Assembly: GCA_002309375.1 (NCBI GenBank)
Contig: DBXK01000012.1
Coordinates: forward strand, 28,185-36,377
Length of the DNA stretch: 8,193 nucleotides
Reading direction: 5' to 3'
Origin: Christensenella sp. UBA1214
Lineage (GTDB): Bacteria > Bacillota > Clostridia > Christensenellales > CAG-138
In this document: positions 1-6,479 of the stretch, piece by piece
Layout of the letters: each line of letters starts with the position of its first letter
How positions within the stretch are numbered: the stretch's first letter is position 1
Made by a program: the position numbers and the translations under genes
The notes under the pieces: model-generated
The model's input: the letters and a program-made list of their open reading frames with translations, nothing else
Databases searched by the model: none
What the model was told of the DNA's origin: nothing

Positions 1-38
1 TGGTCCGCACCATCAAGTACTTCTCCGAACTGAAGTAA
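1..38 (+). CDS. C-terminal end of an unidentified gene (partial)
   Basis: The frame beginning at base 3 reads VRTIKYFSELK and stops at TAA (36-38). The gene enters from the left edge, so only 11 codons are visible and no family can be named. Support comes from the intrinsic terminator that begins about 13 nt after the stop, which is the normal spacing for the end of a transcription unit, and from the ordinary amino-acid composition of the tail. Frame 1 would also stop nearby (TGA at 31-33), so the choice of frame is probable rather than certain. Confidence 0.5.
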   Translation, partial: VRTIKYFSELK

Positions 39-50
39 CCGATCAACAAA

Positions 51-83
51 AGCGCCCGATCCCGAATGGGAGCGGGCGTTTTT
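51..83 (+). terminator. Rho-independent terminator of the upstream gene
   Basis: A GC-rich hairpin has arms 53-63 and 68-78 that pair over 11 positions with one A-G mismatch, a GAAT tetraloop (64-67), and a T5 run at 79-83. An A-rich stretch just before the stem (about 47-51) pairs with the T run, so weak activity in the other direction is possible. It closes the gene ending at 38 and isolates it from the acyltransferase unit. Confidence 0.85.
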
Positions 84-86
84 CTG

Positions 87-115
87 TTGAATTTCTTTCG
101 AAAAGATGGTATGAT
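87..115 (+). promoter_or_regulatory. Sigma-A type promoter of the acyltransferase gene
   Basis: A -35 box TTGAAT (87-92, four matches to TTGACA) is followed by an exact 17-nt spacer and a -10 box TATGAT (110-115, five matches to TATAAT). Transcription would begin near 121-123, giving a leader of about 25 nt before the ATG at 147. The promoter begins only 3 nt after the T run of the preceding terminator. Confidence 0.7.
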
Positions 116-128
116 AACGAGAGGAAAA

Positions 129-140
129 GGGAAGGGAAGG
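129..140 (+). promoter_or_regulatory. Purine-rich ribosome binding site deciding the acyltransferase start
   Basis: The purine run ending in GGGAAGG (134-140) stands 6 nt before the ATG at 147. The open frame extends upstream to an ATG at 66, but that codon lies inside the terminator loop and upstream of the promoter. An in-frame ATG at 111 overlaps the -10 box. Only 147 has both a leader and a binding site. The whole stretch from about 119 to 140 is almost pure A/G. Confidence 0.65.
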
Positions 141-146
141 CGCCCG

Positions 147-1442
147 ATGAGGAAGACTGAAAACAATCTGATCGATCCGAAATTCATAGGCGTGCTCGAC
201 GGGATACGCGCTTTGAGCGTGATCCTTGTTTTGATCTTCCATTTCTGGCAGCAGACATGGATTTTCCCGATAATCGAAACGCCGTTCCTTGCCCCGATCG
301 GCCTCGACAAGATCGATCTTTCGAACCTTGCAAGGGTCGGCTTCCTGTTCGTCGATATGCTCGTCATGCTGAGCGGCTTCCTGCTCTTCCTGCCGGTCAT
401 GCGGCAGATCTTCCTCGGCGAGGATATGGAGAGCTGGAAGACCTATACGAAAAAGCGCCTTGCGAGGATCCTGCCGAGCTATTATTTCGCCGTGCTGGTC
501 ATCTTTTTCGCGGTTGCACTGCCGAACGGGCAGTATAATTCCATCGGCGTGCCGCTCGATCCCTGGCGGGATCTTTTCACCCACCTGACCTTCACGCATA
601 TCTTCTCGCCCGAGACCTATTTCTATACGCCCCTTCCGACGGCGCTCTGGACGGTCGCCGTCGAGGTCTGGTTCTATTTCCTCTTCCCGCTGTTCGCGGA
701 GATGATCAAACGGCGGCAGGGGAGCAGCGGGAAGAATCCGAAGATCGTATCGGTCGTCACGATCCTGATCCTCTTCCTTGCGTTCAACCTTATTTCGTTC
801 TGGTATGAAAAAGCGCAGGTCATGAAGCCCGGAGTGCTCATTGCCGCGAAGATCAATCAGCTTCCTGCGTTCATGGGCGCCTATGCGAACGGCATGCTCG
901 GCGCGATGGTCTTCGTTTGGATCGCGAAGCACTGCGAGCGCACGAAGGGCCTTGCCGCCGCAGCCACGCTGCTTTCGGTGCTCTCGCTCGCTTATATCGG
1001 CCGCATGGTCAATGAATGCGCGTGGCTTTCCGGCGCGGAGCAGCAGCTTTGGCAGGTCACGGAGCGCTTCCGGCTGACGGCGGCGTTCATGGTGTTCATC
1101 CTTTCAACGGCGCTTGCCGCAAAATGGTATCGCTTCCTTTTCTCGAACAGGCTGATGCATTTCCTTGCGGTGATCTCGTATAACCTCTATATCTGGCATC
1201 AGTGGCTTGCGGTGTATCTGAAGCGAATCGTCCGCTTCCCGTATTGGGAGGGAACGACTCCGCCGAATCAGCTCGGGGACCGCGTCTGGATGGATAAATA
1301 TGCTCTCGTGATCACCGTCGCCGCATTTGCCGCAGCGATCATAACGACCTATCTTATCGAAAAGCCGTTCGCGAAGCTCATCCTCGGGAAATTCAGAAGG
1401 AAATCCGCGGGCAGGCCCGAAAACGGCTCGATAACGGAATAA
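147..1442 (+). CDS. Integral-membrane acyltransferase, acyltransferase_3 family
   Basis: This is a 431-residue multi-pass membrane protein of the OatA/WecH-like acyltransferase_3 (PF01757) type. Members move an acyl group, often acetyl, onto cell-surface sugars or lipids. Family marks in order are: LDGIRALSV at 17-25, followed by the expected catalytic His32 in LIFHFW; the membrane segment with LSGFLL (75-80); KRLARILPSYY (103-113); the LWTVAVEVWFYF helix start with Glu173 (168-179); SYNLYIWHQW (344-353) near the C-terminus; and YLIEKPF (402-408) in the last helix. By eye there are about ten hydrophobic segments. There is no C-terminal SGNH esterase domain as in OatA, so this is the membrane-only form. 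It sits alone between its own promoter and a convergent gene. The acceptor cannot be told from sequence. An upstream in-frame extension to 66 was rejected because it overlaps a terminator and promoter. The family call is firm and the substrate is unknown. Confidence 0.88.
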   Translation: MRKTENNLIDPKFIGVLDGIRALSVILVLIFHFWQQTWIFPIIETPFLAPIGLDKIDLSNLARVGFLFVDMLVMLSGFLLFLPVMRQIFLGEDMESWKTYTKKRLARILPSYYFAVLVIFFAVALPNGQYNSIGVPLDPWRDLFTHLTFTHIFSPETYFYTPLPTALWTVAVEVWFYFLFPLFAEMIKRRQGSSGKNPKIVSVVTILILFLAFNLISFWYEKAQVMKPGVLIAAKINQLPAFMGAYANGMLGAMVFVWIAKHCERTKGLAAAATLLSVLSLAYIGRMVNECAWLSGAEQQLWQVTERFRLTAAFMVFILSTALAAKWYRFLFSNRLMHFLAVISYNLYIWHQWLAVYLKRIVRFPYWEGTTPPNQLGDRVWMDKYALVITVAAFAAAIITTYLIEKPFAKLILGKFRRKSAGRPENGSITE

Positions 1443-1470
1443 TAACGCCGCAAATATCAAATTAAAAAGA

Positions 1471-1498
1471 AAGCGCCGGATCGACCGATCCGGCGCTT
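1471..1498 (-). terminator. Terminator of the DUF853 ATPase gene, in the convergent gap
   Basis: A perfect 12-bp inverted repeat (arms 1471-1482 and 1487-1498) encloses a GACC loop. Read on the minus strand, the second arm runs into a T-rich tail (TCTTTTTAAT, from about 1470 down to 1461), the form of an intrinsic terminator, and begins 13 nt past the ATPase stop codon. On the plus strand it is not followed by a T run, so it may only weakly end acyltransferase transcripts, whose stop is at 1442. Confidence 0.85.
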
Positions 1499-1511
1499 GC
1501 AGTATTCTGAC

Positions 1512-3077
1512 TTACTTTCTGCGCGTTCCGAAGATGCCGCGGAACAGTGCTTCCCCGAGCTTTCGGCCGAAGGTGTTGGCCGTTGAATTGACGGCTTTGC
1601 CGAGGGTGGACTGCTTGCGCTTCGAGGATTTGGCCTTCTTTTCCTTTTCCTTGGCCTTTTCCTCGCGCTCCCTCTCGCGCTCTTCCTTCTCGCGCTGCTT
1701 GCGCTCGGCTTCGGCCTGCTTTTCGGCGGCCTTGCGCTCTTCCTCGGCCTTCTTTTCGGCCTCGGCTTCGGCCTTTTCCTGCTCGGCCTGCTCATACTGG
1801 CCGGTCAGCAGCTCGTAAGCGGATTCGCGGTCGACGGTCTCGCCGTATTTATCCTTCAGCGAGCTCTTCGCGATGATCTCTTCGATGATCTCAGGCTCGG
1901 CCGCGTTCATCGAGCTCCTCGGCGGAAGGATGCCGGCGCGCTGGACGATGCCGGGAACGCCCTTCGGGTCGAGCACGGAAACGAGCGCTTCACCGGTCGC
2001 AAGCTCCTGAAGGGTGCGCTCGGTATCGAATTCGGGATTCACGCGGAACGAACGCGCCGCATAGCGGAGGGCTTTCTGCTCGTTCGGAGTATAGGCGCGG
2101 AGGGCGTGCTGCACGCGGTTGCCGAGCTGTGCAAGCACGCTTTCCGGAACGTCGGCGGGGTTCTGGGTGATGAACCAGACGGAAACGCCCTTCGAACGGA
2201 TGAGGCGGACGACCTGCTCGATCTTCTCGAGCAGCGCTTTCGGCGCGCCGTTGAACAGAAGATGCGCTTCATCGAAGAAGAACGCGATCTTCGGCTTATC
2301 GAGGTCGCCGCATTCGGGCATGATCTCGTAGAGCTCGGAGAGCATCCAGAGCAGGAACGTGCTGTAAAGCAGCGGATGCTGGAAGAGCTCCTGGCATTCG
2401 AGGATGTTCATATAGCCGCGGCCCTGATCGTCCCAATCGAACCAATCGCGGATATCGAGCGCGGGCTCGCCGAAGAAGATATTGCCGCCGGCGTCCTCAA
2501 GGCTCAGAAGCGCCCTCTGGATCGCGCCCGCGGACTGCGGGGAAACGTTGCCGTATTTGAGCTTGTAATTCGCCGCATTGTCGCCGACATACTGGATCAT
2601 CATGCGGAGATCCTTGAGGTCGAGCAGCAGTAGCTGTTCATCATCGGCTATGCGGAAGATGATGCGCAGAACGCCCGACTGGGTATCGTTGAGGCCGAGG
2701 AGGCGTGCGAGCAGCTCCGGGCCCATGTCGCTGATCGTCGTGCGGACGGGATGACCGAGCTTGCCGTAAACGTCGAAGAAGCGGACGGGGTAGGAGGTAT
2801 AGGTGAAGTTCTCGATGTTCATATTGGTAATCGAGCGAAGGATATGCTTCGTCTCGACGCCTTGCTTGCACATGCCGGAAACGTCGCCCTTGATATCCGC
2901 AAGGAATACGGGGATGCCGAGATCGCTGAACGATTCCGCAATGACCTTCAGCGTGACGGTCTTACCGGTGCCGGTCGCGCCGGCGATCAGACCGTGGCGG
3001 TTGCACATCGCGGGTTCGAGATAAACGCGCTCGTTCGACGTTGCGAGCCAGATCTTGCCTTCATCGGGTATGTACAT
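1512..3077 (-). CDS. HerA-like P-loop ATPase, DUF853 (YjgR) family
   Basis: A 521-residue ATPase of the HerA/FtsK superfamily, in the DUF853 group typified by E. coli YjgR (about 500 residues). The Walker A motif GATGTGKT is at 33-40, the family motif LADIKGDVSG at 59-68, and a Walker B motif FFFDEAH at 267-272 is followed by VWFITQNP (300-307), which resembles a sensor strand. Residues about 428-488 form a highly charged stretch rich in Glu, Lys, Ala and Arg, likely coiled coil. A short basic tail (KLGEALFRGIFGTRRK, 506-521) resembles the conserved end of the family. No signal peptide or membrane segment is seen, so it is probably cytoplasmic. The start has AAAGGAGG 8 nt upstream. No nurA nuclease gene is adjacent, so the archaeal HerA-NurA resection role cannot be inferred. 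The biological function of the DUF853 group is not established. The family call is strong. Confidence 0.92.
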   Translation of the reverse strand: MYIPDEGKIWLATSNERVYLEPAMCNRHGLIAGATGTGKTVTLKVIAESFSDLGIPVFLADIKGDVSGMCKQGVETKHILRSITNMNIENFTYTSYPVRFFDVYGKLGHPVRTTISDMGPELLARLLGLNDTQSGVLRIIFRIADDEQLLLLDLKDLRMMIQYVGDNAANYKLKYGNVSPQSAGAIQRALLSLEDAGGNIFFGEPALDIRDWFDWDDQGRGYMNILECQELFQHPLLYSTFLLWMLSELYEIMPECGDLDKPKIAFFFDEAHLLFNGAPKALLEKIEQVVRLIRSKGVSVWFITQNPADVPESVLAQLGNRVQHALRAYTPNEQKALRYAARSFRVNPEFDTERTLQELATGEALVSVLDPKGVPGIVQRAGILPPRSSMNAAEPEIIEEIIAKSSLKDKYGETVDRESAYELLTGQYEQAEQEKAEAEAEKKAEEERKAAEKQAEAERKQREKEEREREREEKAKEKEKKAKSSKRKQSTLGKAVNSTANTFGRKLGEALFRGIFGTRRK

Positions 3078-3085
3078 TCTGTTTT

Positions 3086-3093
3086 CCTCCTTT
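3086..3093 (-). promoter_or_regulatory. Ribosome binding site of the DUF853 ATPase gene
   Basis: On the minus strand AAAGGAGG lies 8 nt before the ATG at 3077. It is a near-perfect anti-SD match and fixes the start codon. Confidence 0.85.
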
Positions 3094-3105
3094 GATCGGA
3101 AAGCC

Positions 3106-3124
3106 GCCGCATGGATAAAGCGGC
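3106..3124 (-). other. Short hairpin in the ATPase leader
   Basis: The arms GCCGC (3120-3124 read on minus) and GCGGC (3106-3110) can pair around a 9-nt loop, 12 nt upstream of the ribosome binding site. The stem is only 5 bp, so it may be chance in GC-rich DNA. There is no T run, so it is not a terminator. Confidence 0.25.
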
Positions 3125-3140
3125 ATAATACATCATGGAT

Positions 3141-3169
3141 ATTATAAATAAAATCCGCCCGAGCGTCAA
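3141..3169 (-). promoter_or_regulatory. Sigma-A promoter of the DUF853 ATPase gene
   Basis: On the minus strand a -35 box TTGACG (3169-3164, five of six) and a perfect -10 box TATAAT (3146-3141) are separated by exactly 17 nt. Transcription would begin near 3134, giving a leader of roughly 55 nt. This is the closest-to-consensus promoter in the window, which implies steady expression unless a repressor acts on it. Confidence 0.85.
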
Positions 3170-3227
3170 GCGGGAGTTGGGGATAAGAAACGAAAACATC
3201 GGCAAAAACGGCAAATTCCCTGTTCCA

Positions 3228-3257
3228 TTTTCAATGAAAAGGTAGTATAATTATAAT
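3228..3257 (+). promoter_or_regulatory. Probable glmS operon promoter with doubled -10 box
   Basis: Two TATAAT hexamers stand back to back (3246-3251 and 3252-3257). The second has a TTTTCA -35 candidate (3228-3233, four of six) at an 18-nt spacing. The first has only a poor -35 match at 17 nt. Transcription would begin near 3258-3264, some 37-43 nt before the glmS ATG. The -10 elements are convincing and the -35 assignment is uncertain. Confidence 0.6.
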
Positions 3258-3287
3258 GTGTATATGTATGCACGCAATCCGAACAAC

Positions 3288-3292
3288 GGAGG
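3288..3292 (+). promoter_or_regulatory. Ribosome binding site deciding the glmS start
   Basis: GGAGG lies 8 nt before ATG 3301. An in-frame ATG at 3256 would add 15 residues, but it overlaps the -10 box and would bury the Cys that must become the N-terminal residue, so 3301 is the start. Confidence 0.9.
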
Positions 3293-3300
3293 TCGCTTTT

Positions 3301-5130
3301 ATGTGCGGTATCGTCGGTTACGTGGGCGTGAAGCCCGCAATGCCTATACTCCTCGATTCACTTGAAAAGCTTGAATACCGCGGCTACGATTCAGCCGGAG
3401 TCGCGCTCATTTCCGACAGCGGGATCATGATCCGCAAAACGCGGGGAAGGATCGCAGATCTGAGAAAAATCGTCGCTTCCGTGCCTGCGGACGACTGCAC
3501 GGTCGGCATCGGCCACACCCGCTGGGCGACGCACGGCGAGCCGAGCGACGTCAATTCCCATCCGCATCTTTCAAAGAGCGGGCGCGTCGCCGTCGTGCAT
3601 AACGGCATTATCGAAAACTATATAGAGCTGCGCGAGTATCTGCGCGCGCGCGGCTACAGCTTCTCCACCGAAACGGATTCCGAAGTCGTTTCGGAGCTCA
3701 TCGACTATTGGTATAACGGCGATCCCGTCGCCGCCGTCCGCAAGGCGGAGCAGCAGCTCAAGGGCTCCTACGCCCTCGGCATCCTCTTCGCGGAATTCCC
3801 GGAGCAGATCATTGCCCTCAGGAAGGACAGTCCGCTGATCGTCGGCATCGGCGAGGGCGAGAACTTCATCGCCTCCGATATCCCCGCGATCCTCAAGCAC
3901 ACGCGCGAGGTCTTCCGCCTCGGCGAAAGGGAGCTCGCGATCCTGACCCGCCGCCGTGTGACCGTTTTCGATCACCTCGGCAATCAGGTGCGGCACGAGA
4001 CCGAGCATATCGCCTGGGATGCGACAGCGGCCGAAAAGGGCGGCTACTCGCATTTCATGATCAAGGAGATCTTCGAGCAGCCCGATGCGATCGCGAAGAC
4101 CATCGCACCGCGCATCGACGATGAACTGAACATCCGCCTCGGCTTCAAGTCGATCACGGATGAGGATATCCGCAATATCAACTCGATCAAGATCACGGCC
4201 TGCGGCTCCGCATACCACGTCGGCGTCGTTGCGAAGCATTTCCTCAAGAAAACGCTGAATATTCCCGTTGAAGCGGAGCTCGCTTCCGAATTCCGCTATG
4301 ACGACCCGATCATCGATGAGCATACCCTCGTCATAATCGTCAGCCAGTCCGGCGAAACGCTCGACACGCTCTACGCCCTGCGCGAAGCGAAAAAGCGCGG
4401 CGCAAGGGTCGTTTCGATCGTCAACGTCGTCGCAAGCTCCATCGCGAACGAGAGCGAGGAGGTGCTCTATACCTGGGCAGGCCCGGAGATCGCCGTCGCA
4501 ACGACGAAGGCGTACAGCACCCAGCTTGCGCTGATAGAGCTGCTCTGCCTCTATATGGCAGGCATCCGCGGCAGCATGACCAAGGCGGAGATCGACGGCG
4601 AGATCCGCGCGATGCAGGCGATCCCTGCGGGCGTGCAGTCGCTCCTCGACAACGTCAAATCCGTGCAGTACATCGCTAGCCTCTATTTCAACTGCCAGGA
4701 CGTCTTTTTCATCGGCAGGAACATCGACTACGCGCTCTCCCTCGAAGCCTCGCTGAAGCTCAAGGAGATCTCCTACATCCATTCCGAAGCGTATGCCGCG
4801 GGCGAGCTCAAGCACGGCTCGATCTCCCTGATAGAGGACGGGACGCTCGTGATCGCGCTCTGCACCTACCGCCCGCTGCTTGAAAAGATGGTCTCCAATA
4901 TCAAGGAGGTCAAGGCGCGCGGAGCGAAGGTCATCGCCGTTATCAACCACGACGACACCCAGACCGAGGCCGTTGCGGACCACGTGATCCGCATCCCCGA
5001 ATGCAAGGATATCGCCGTCGCATCGCTGACGATCGTTCCGCTGCAGCTGCTTGCTTACTATATCGCGTCGCTCAAGGGCTGCGATATCGATAAGCCCCGC
5101 AACCTTGCAAAATCCGTAACCGTTGAATAA
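3301..5130 (+). CDS. glmS: Glutamine--fructose-6-phosphate aminotransferase (isomerizing)
   Basis: This cytoplasmic enzyme makes glucosamine-6-phosphate from fructose-6-phosphate and glutamine, the entry step to UDP-GlcNAc, peptidoglycan and other amino sugars. At 609 residues it matches the length of the E. coli enzyme. The N-terminal Ntn glutaminase domain begins MCGIVGY, with Cys2 exposed after Met removal. It carries HTRWATHG (72-79), His87, the oxyanion-hole residues Asn101-Gly102 and Asp126. Two SIS domains follow. TACGSAYHVG and SQSGET bind the sugar phosphate, and LKLKEISYIH and GELKHG supply Lys486, Glu489 and His505, equivalent to E. coli Lys485, Glu488 and His504 counted without Met. 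The conserved tail KPRNLAKSVTVE is complete. It is the first gene of a plus-strand set with pdp, queA and tgt. No glmS ribozyme fits the short leader, so feedback control must be by another means or absent. Confidence 0.98.
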   Translation: MCGIVGYVGVKPAMPILLDSLEKLEYRGYDSAGVALISDSGIMIRKTRGRIADLRKIVASVPADDCTVGIGHTRWATHGEPSDVNSHPHLSKSGRVAVVHNGIIENYIELREYLRARGYSFSTETDSEVVSELIDYWYNGDPVAAVRKAEQQLKGSYALGILFAEFPEQIIALRKDSPLIVGIGEGENFIASDIPAILKHTREVFRLGERELAILTRRRVTVFDHLGNQVRHETEHIAWDATAAEKGGYSHFMIKEIFEQPDAIAKTIAPRIDDELNIRLGFKSITDEDIRNINSIKITACGSAYHVGVVAKHFLKKTLNIPVEAELASEFRYDDPIIDEHTLVIIVSQSGETLDTLYALREAKKRGARVVSIVNVVASSIANESEEVLYTWAGPEIAVATTKAYSTQLALIELLCLYMAGIRGSMTKAEIDGEIRAMQAIPAGVQSLLDNVKSVQYIASLYFNCQDVFFIGRNIDYALSLEASLKLKEISYIHSEAYAAGELKHGSISLIEDGTLVIALCTYRPLLEKMVSNIKEVKARGAKVIAVINHDDTQTEAVADHVIRIPECKDIAVASLTIVPLQLLAYYIASLKGCDIDKPRNLAKSVTVE

Positions 5131-5145
5131 TGATCCGCGCCGCAT

Positions 5146-5150
5146 GGAGG
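5146..5150 (+). promoter_or_regulatory. Ribosome binding site deciding the pdp start
   Basis: GGAGG lies 8 nt before ATG 5159. The frame can be extended upstream to a TTG at 5123 inside the glmS end, and to an ATG at 5144 that overlaps this site, but neither has its own binding site. Starting at 5159 also aligns the protein with the family N-terminus. Confidence 0.8.
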
Positions 5151-5158
5151 TGCCGAAA

Positions 5159-6469
5159 ATGCTGATAACCGAACTGATCGAGAAAAAACGCGACGGCTTT
5201 GAACACACCCGCGGGGAGATCGGGTTCATCGTGAACGGCCTCGTGGACGGCAGCGTTGCCGATTATCAGATGACCGCCTGGATGATGGCGGTCTGCTGCC
5301 GCGGCATGAGCGAAAGGGAGATCGCCGATCTGACTCTCGCGATGGTCGATTCCGGCGAAGTGATGGATCTTTCCGATCTTCCCGGCGTGAAGGTCGACAA
5401 GCACTCCACCGGCGGCATCGGCGACACGACCACGCTGATCGTCGCGCCCCTCGTCGCGGCCTGCGGCGGAACCGTTGCGAAGATGTCCGGCCGAGGCCTT
5501 GCGCACACCGGCGGCACGCTCGACAAGCTCGAATCCGTGCCGGGAGTGAGCATCGAGCAGAGCTATGAGGATTTCAAGCGCATCGTCCGCAAAACCGGCG
5601 TCTGCGTGATCGGGCAATCCAAAAACCTCGATCCCGCCGATAAAAAAATGTACGCCCTGCGTGACGTCAGCGGCACTGTGAAGAGCATTCCGCTGATCGC
5701 CTCGAGCATCATGAGCAAGAAGATCGCCGCCGGCGCGGACGCGATCGTGCTGGACGTCAAGACAGGCAACGGCGCCTTTATGGAGACCGTCGACGCCGCT
5801 CGGGCGCTTGCGCGGGAGATGGTCACGATCGGCAGGAATGTCGGCCGAAACACCGTCGCCGTGATCACGGACATGAACCGACCGCTCGGCATGGCGATCG
5901 GCAACGGCCTCGAAATGCGCGAAGCGATCGAGGCGCTGACGGGTAAGGTGCCGTACACCGACCCGCTGATGCAGGTCAGCTTCCGCCTTGCGGGCCATAT
6001 GCTCGCCCTGAGCGGAATTGCGCCGGACGCGGAGAGCGCTGTCCCGATGCTCGAAAGGGCGATCGAGAGCGGGGAAGGCTTCAGAAGGCTCCGCGCGATG
6101 CTCGAAGAGATGGGCGGCGACGTCCGCTTTGCGGATGACCCGAACCTGCTCGTCCGCGTTTCGAGGATCGTGCCGGTTTATCCCGAAAAGGCCGGCTATA
6201 TCGGCAGGATCGACGCGAAATCGATCGGCACCGCCGCGCTGATGATCGGCGCGGGAAGGGCGAAGGTCACGGACAGGATCGATCCCGCCGTCGGTATTCT
6301 GATGAAAAAACGCTACGGCGACCACGTCAGCGAGAACGAGCCGTATGCTTATATTTACATAAACGACGAAACGCATCTTGAGGATGCGGAAAGGTATCTC
6401 GCCGCCGCCGTCACCTTCACGGACGAAGCGCCGGAACCGCTGCCGCTGATCTACGACGTCGTCGAATGA
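5159..6469 (+). CDS. pdp: Pyrimidine-nucleoside phosphorylase
   Basis: This enzyme splits uridine, thymidine or deoxyuridine with phosphate into the free base and (deoxy)ribose-1-phosphate, in cytoplasmic nucleoside salvage. At 436 residues it is close to B. subtilis Pdp and slightly shorter than E. coli DeoA. Residues 78-91 (KVDKHSTGGIGDTT) form the phosphate-binding loop. Residues 110-125 (SGRGLAHTGGTLDKLE) fit the thymidine/pyrimidine phosphorylase signature. Arg168, Ser183 and Lys187 correspond to the base-binding Arg171, Ser186 and Lys190 of E. coli thymidine phosphorylase. KTGNGAFM (201-208) is the conserved loop after the central strand. The fold is the small helical domain followed by the large alpha/beta domain. 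The gene starts 28 nt after glmS and ends 10 nt before queA, so it is probably co-transcribed. Whether it prefers thymidine only (deoA) or both pyrimidines (pdp) is not proven by sequence; the shorter Gram-positive form favours pdp. Confidence 0.94.
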   Translation: MLITELIEKKRDGFEHTRGEIGFIVNGLVDGSVADYQMTAWMMAVCCRGMSEREIADLTLAMVDSGEVMDLSDLPGVKVDKHSTGGIGDTTTLIVAPLVAACGGTVAKMSGRGLAHTGGTLDKLESVPGVSIEQSYEDFKRIVRKTGVCVIGQSKNLDPADKKMYALRDVSGTVKSIPLIASSIMSKKIAAGADAIVLDVKTGNGAFMETVDAARALAREMVTIGRNVGRNTVAVITDMNRPLGMAIGNGLEMREAIEALTGKVPYTDPLMQVSFRLAGHMLALSGIAPDAESAVPMLERAIESGEGFRRLRAMLEEMGGDVRFADDPNLLVRVSRIVPVYPEKAGYIGRIDAKSIGTAALMIGAGRAKVTDRIDPAVGILMKKRYGDHVSENEPYAYIYINDETHLEDAERYLAAAVTFTDEAPEPLPLIYDVVE

Positions 6470-6472
6470 GGA
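6468..6472 (+). promoter_or_regulatory. Ribosome binding site of queA overlapping the pdp stop codon
   Basis: GAGGA overlaps the pdp TGA (6467-6469) and stands 7 nt before the TTG at 6480. This arrangement suggests that ribosomes finishing pdp help start queA. It also supports TTG as the start, since the next in-frame ATG is at codon 79. Confidence 0.75.
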
Positions 6473-6479
6473 AATTTTA

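Noticed and set aside
1457..1795. Lys/Arg/Pro/Ser-rich minus-strand frame resembling a basic nucleic-acid-binding protein
   Set aside because: It is the charged Glu/Lys/Ala segment of the ATPase read in another frame. The repetitive composition is inherited from the biased DNA.
1590..1800. Possible tandem DNA repeat in the purine/pyrimidine-biased stretch
   Set aside because: Short motifs such as cttttc and ctcggc recur irregularly, but no fixed repeat unit is seen. Coding for a charged helix explains it.
2106..2633. Plus-strand open frame opposite the DUF853 ATPase gene
   Set aside because: Antisense to the conserved ATPase core between the Walker motifs; no promoter, no binding site and no recognisable domain.
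3174..3300. Possible glmS ribozyme or other riboswitch before glmS
   Set aside because: The region is too short once both promoters are placed, and I saw no stable multi-stem fold or terminator/antiterminator pair.
3571..5229. Long minus-strand open frame of 552 codons opposite glmS
   Set aside because: It lies antisense to an unmistakable glmS, has no recognisable motif and is Arg/Asp/Ala/Val-rich as expected from the reverse of GC-biased codons.
5072..6376. Minus-strand open frame of 434 codons opposite pdp
   Set aside because: It is a shadow of the well-supported pdp frame. Composition is rich in His, Asp, Arg and Ala with no domain signature.
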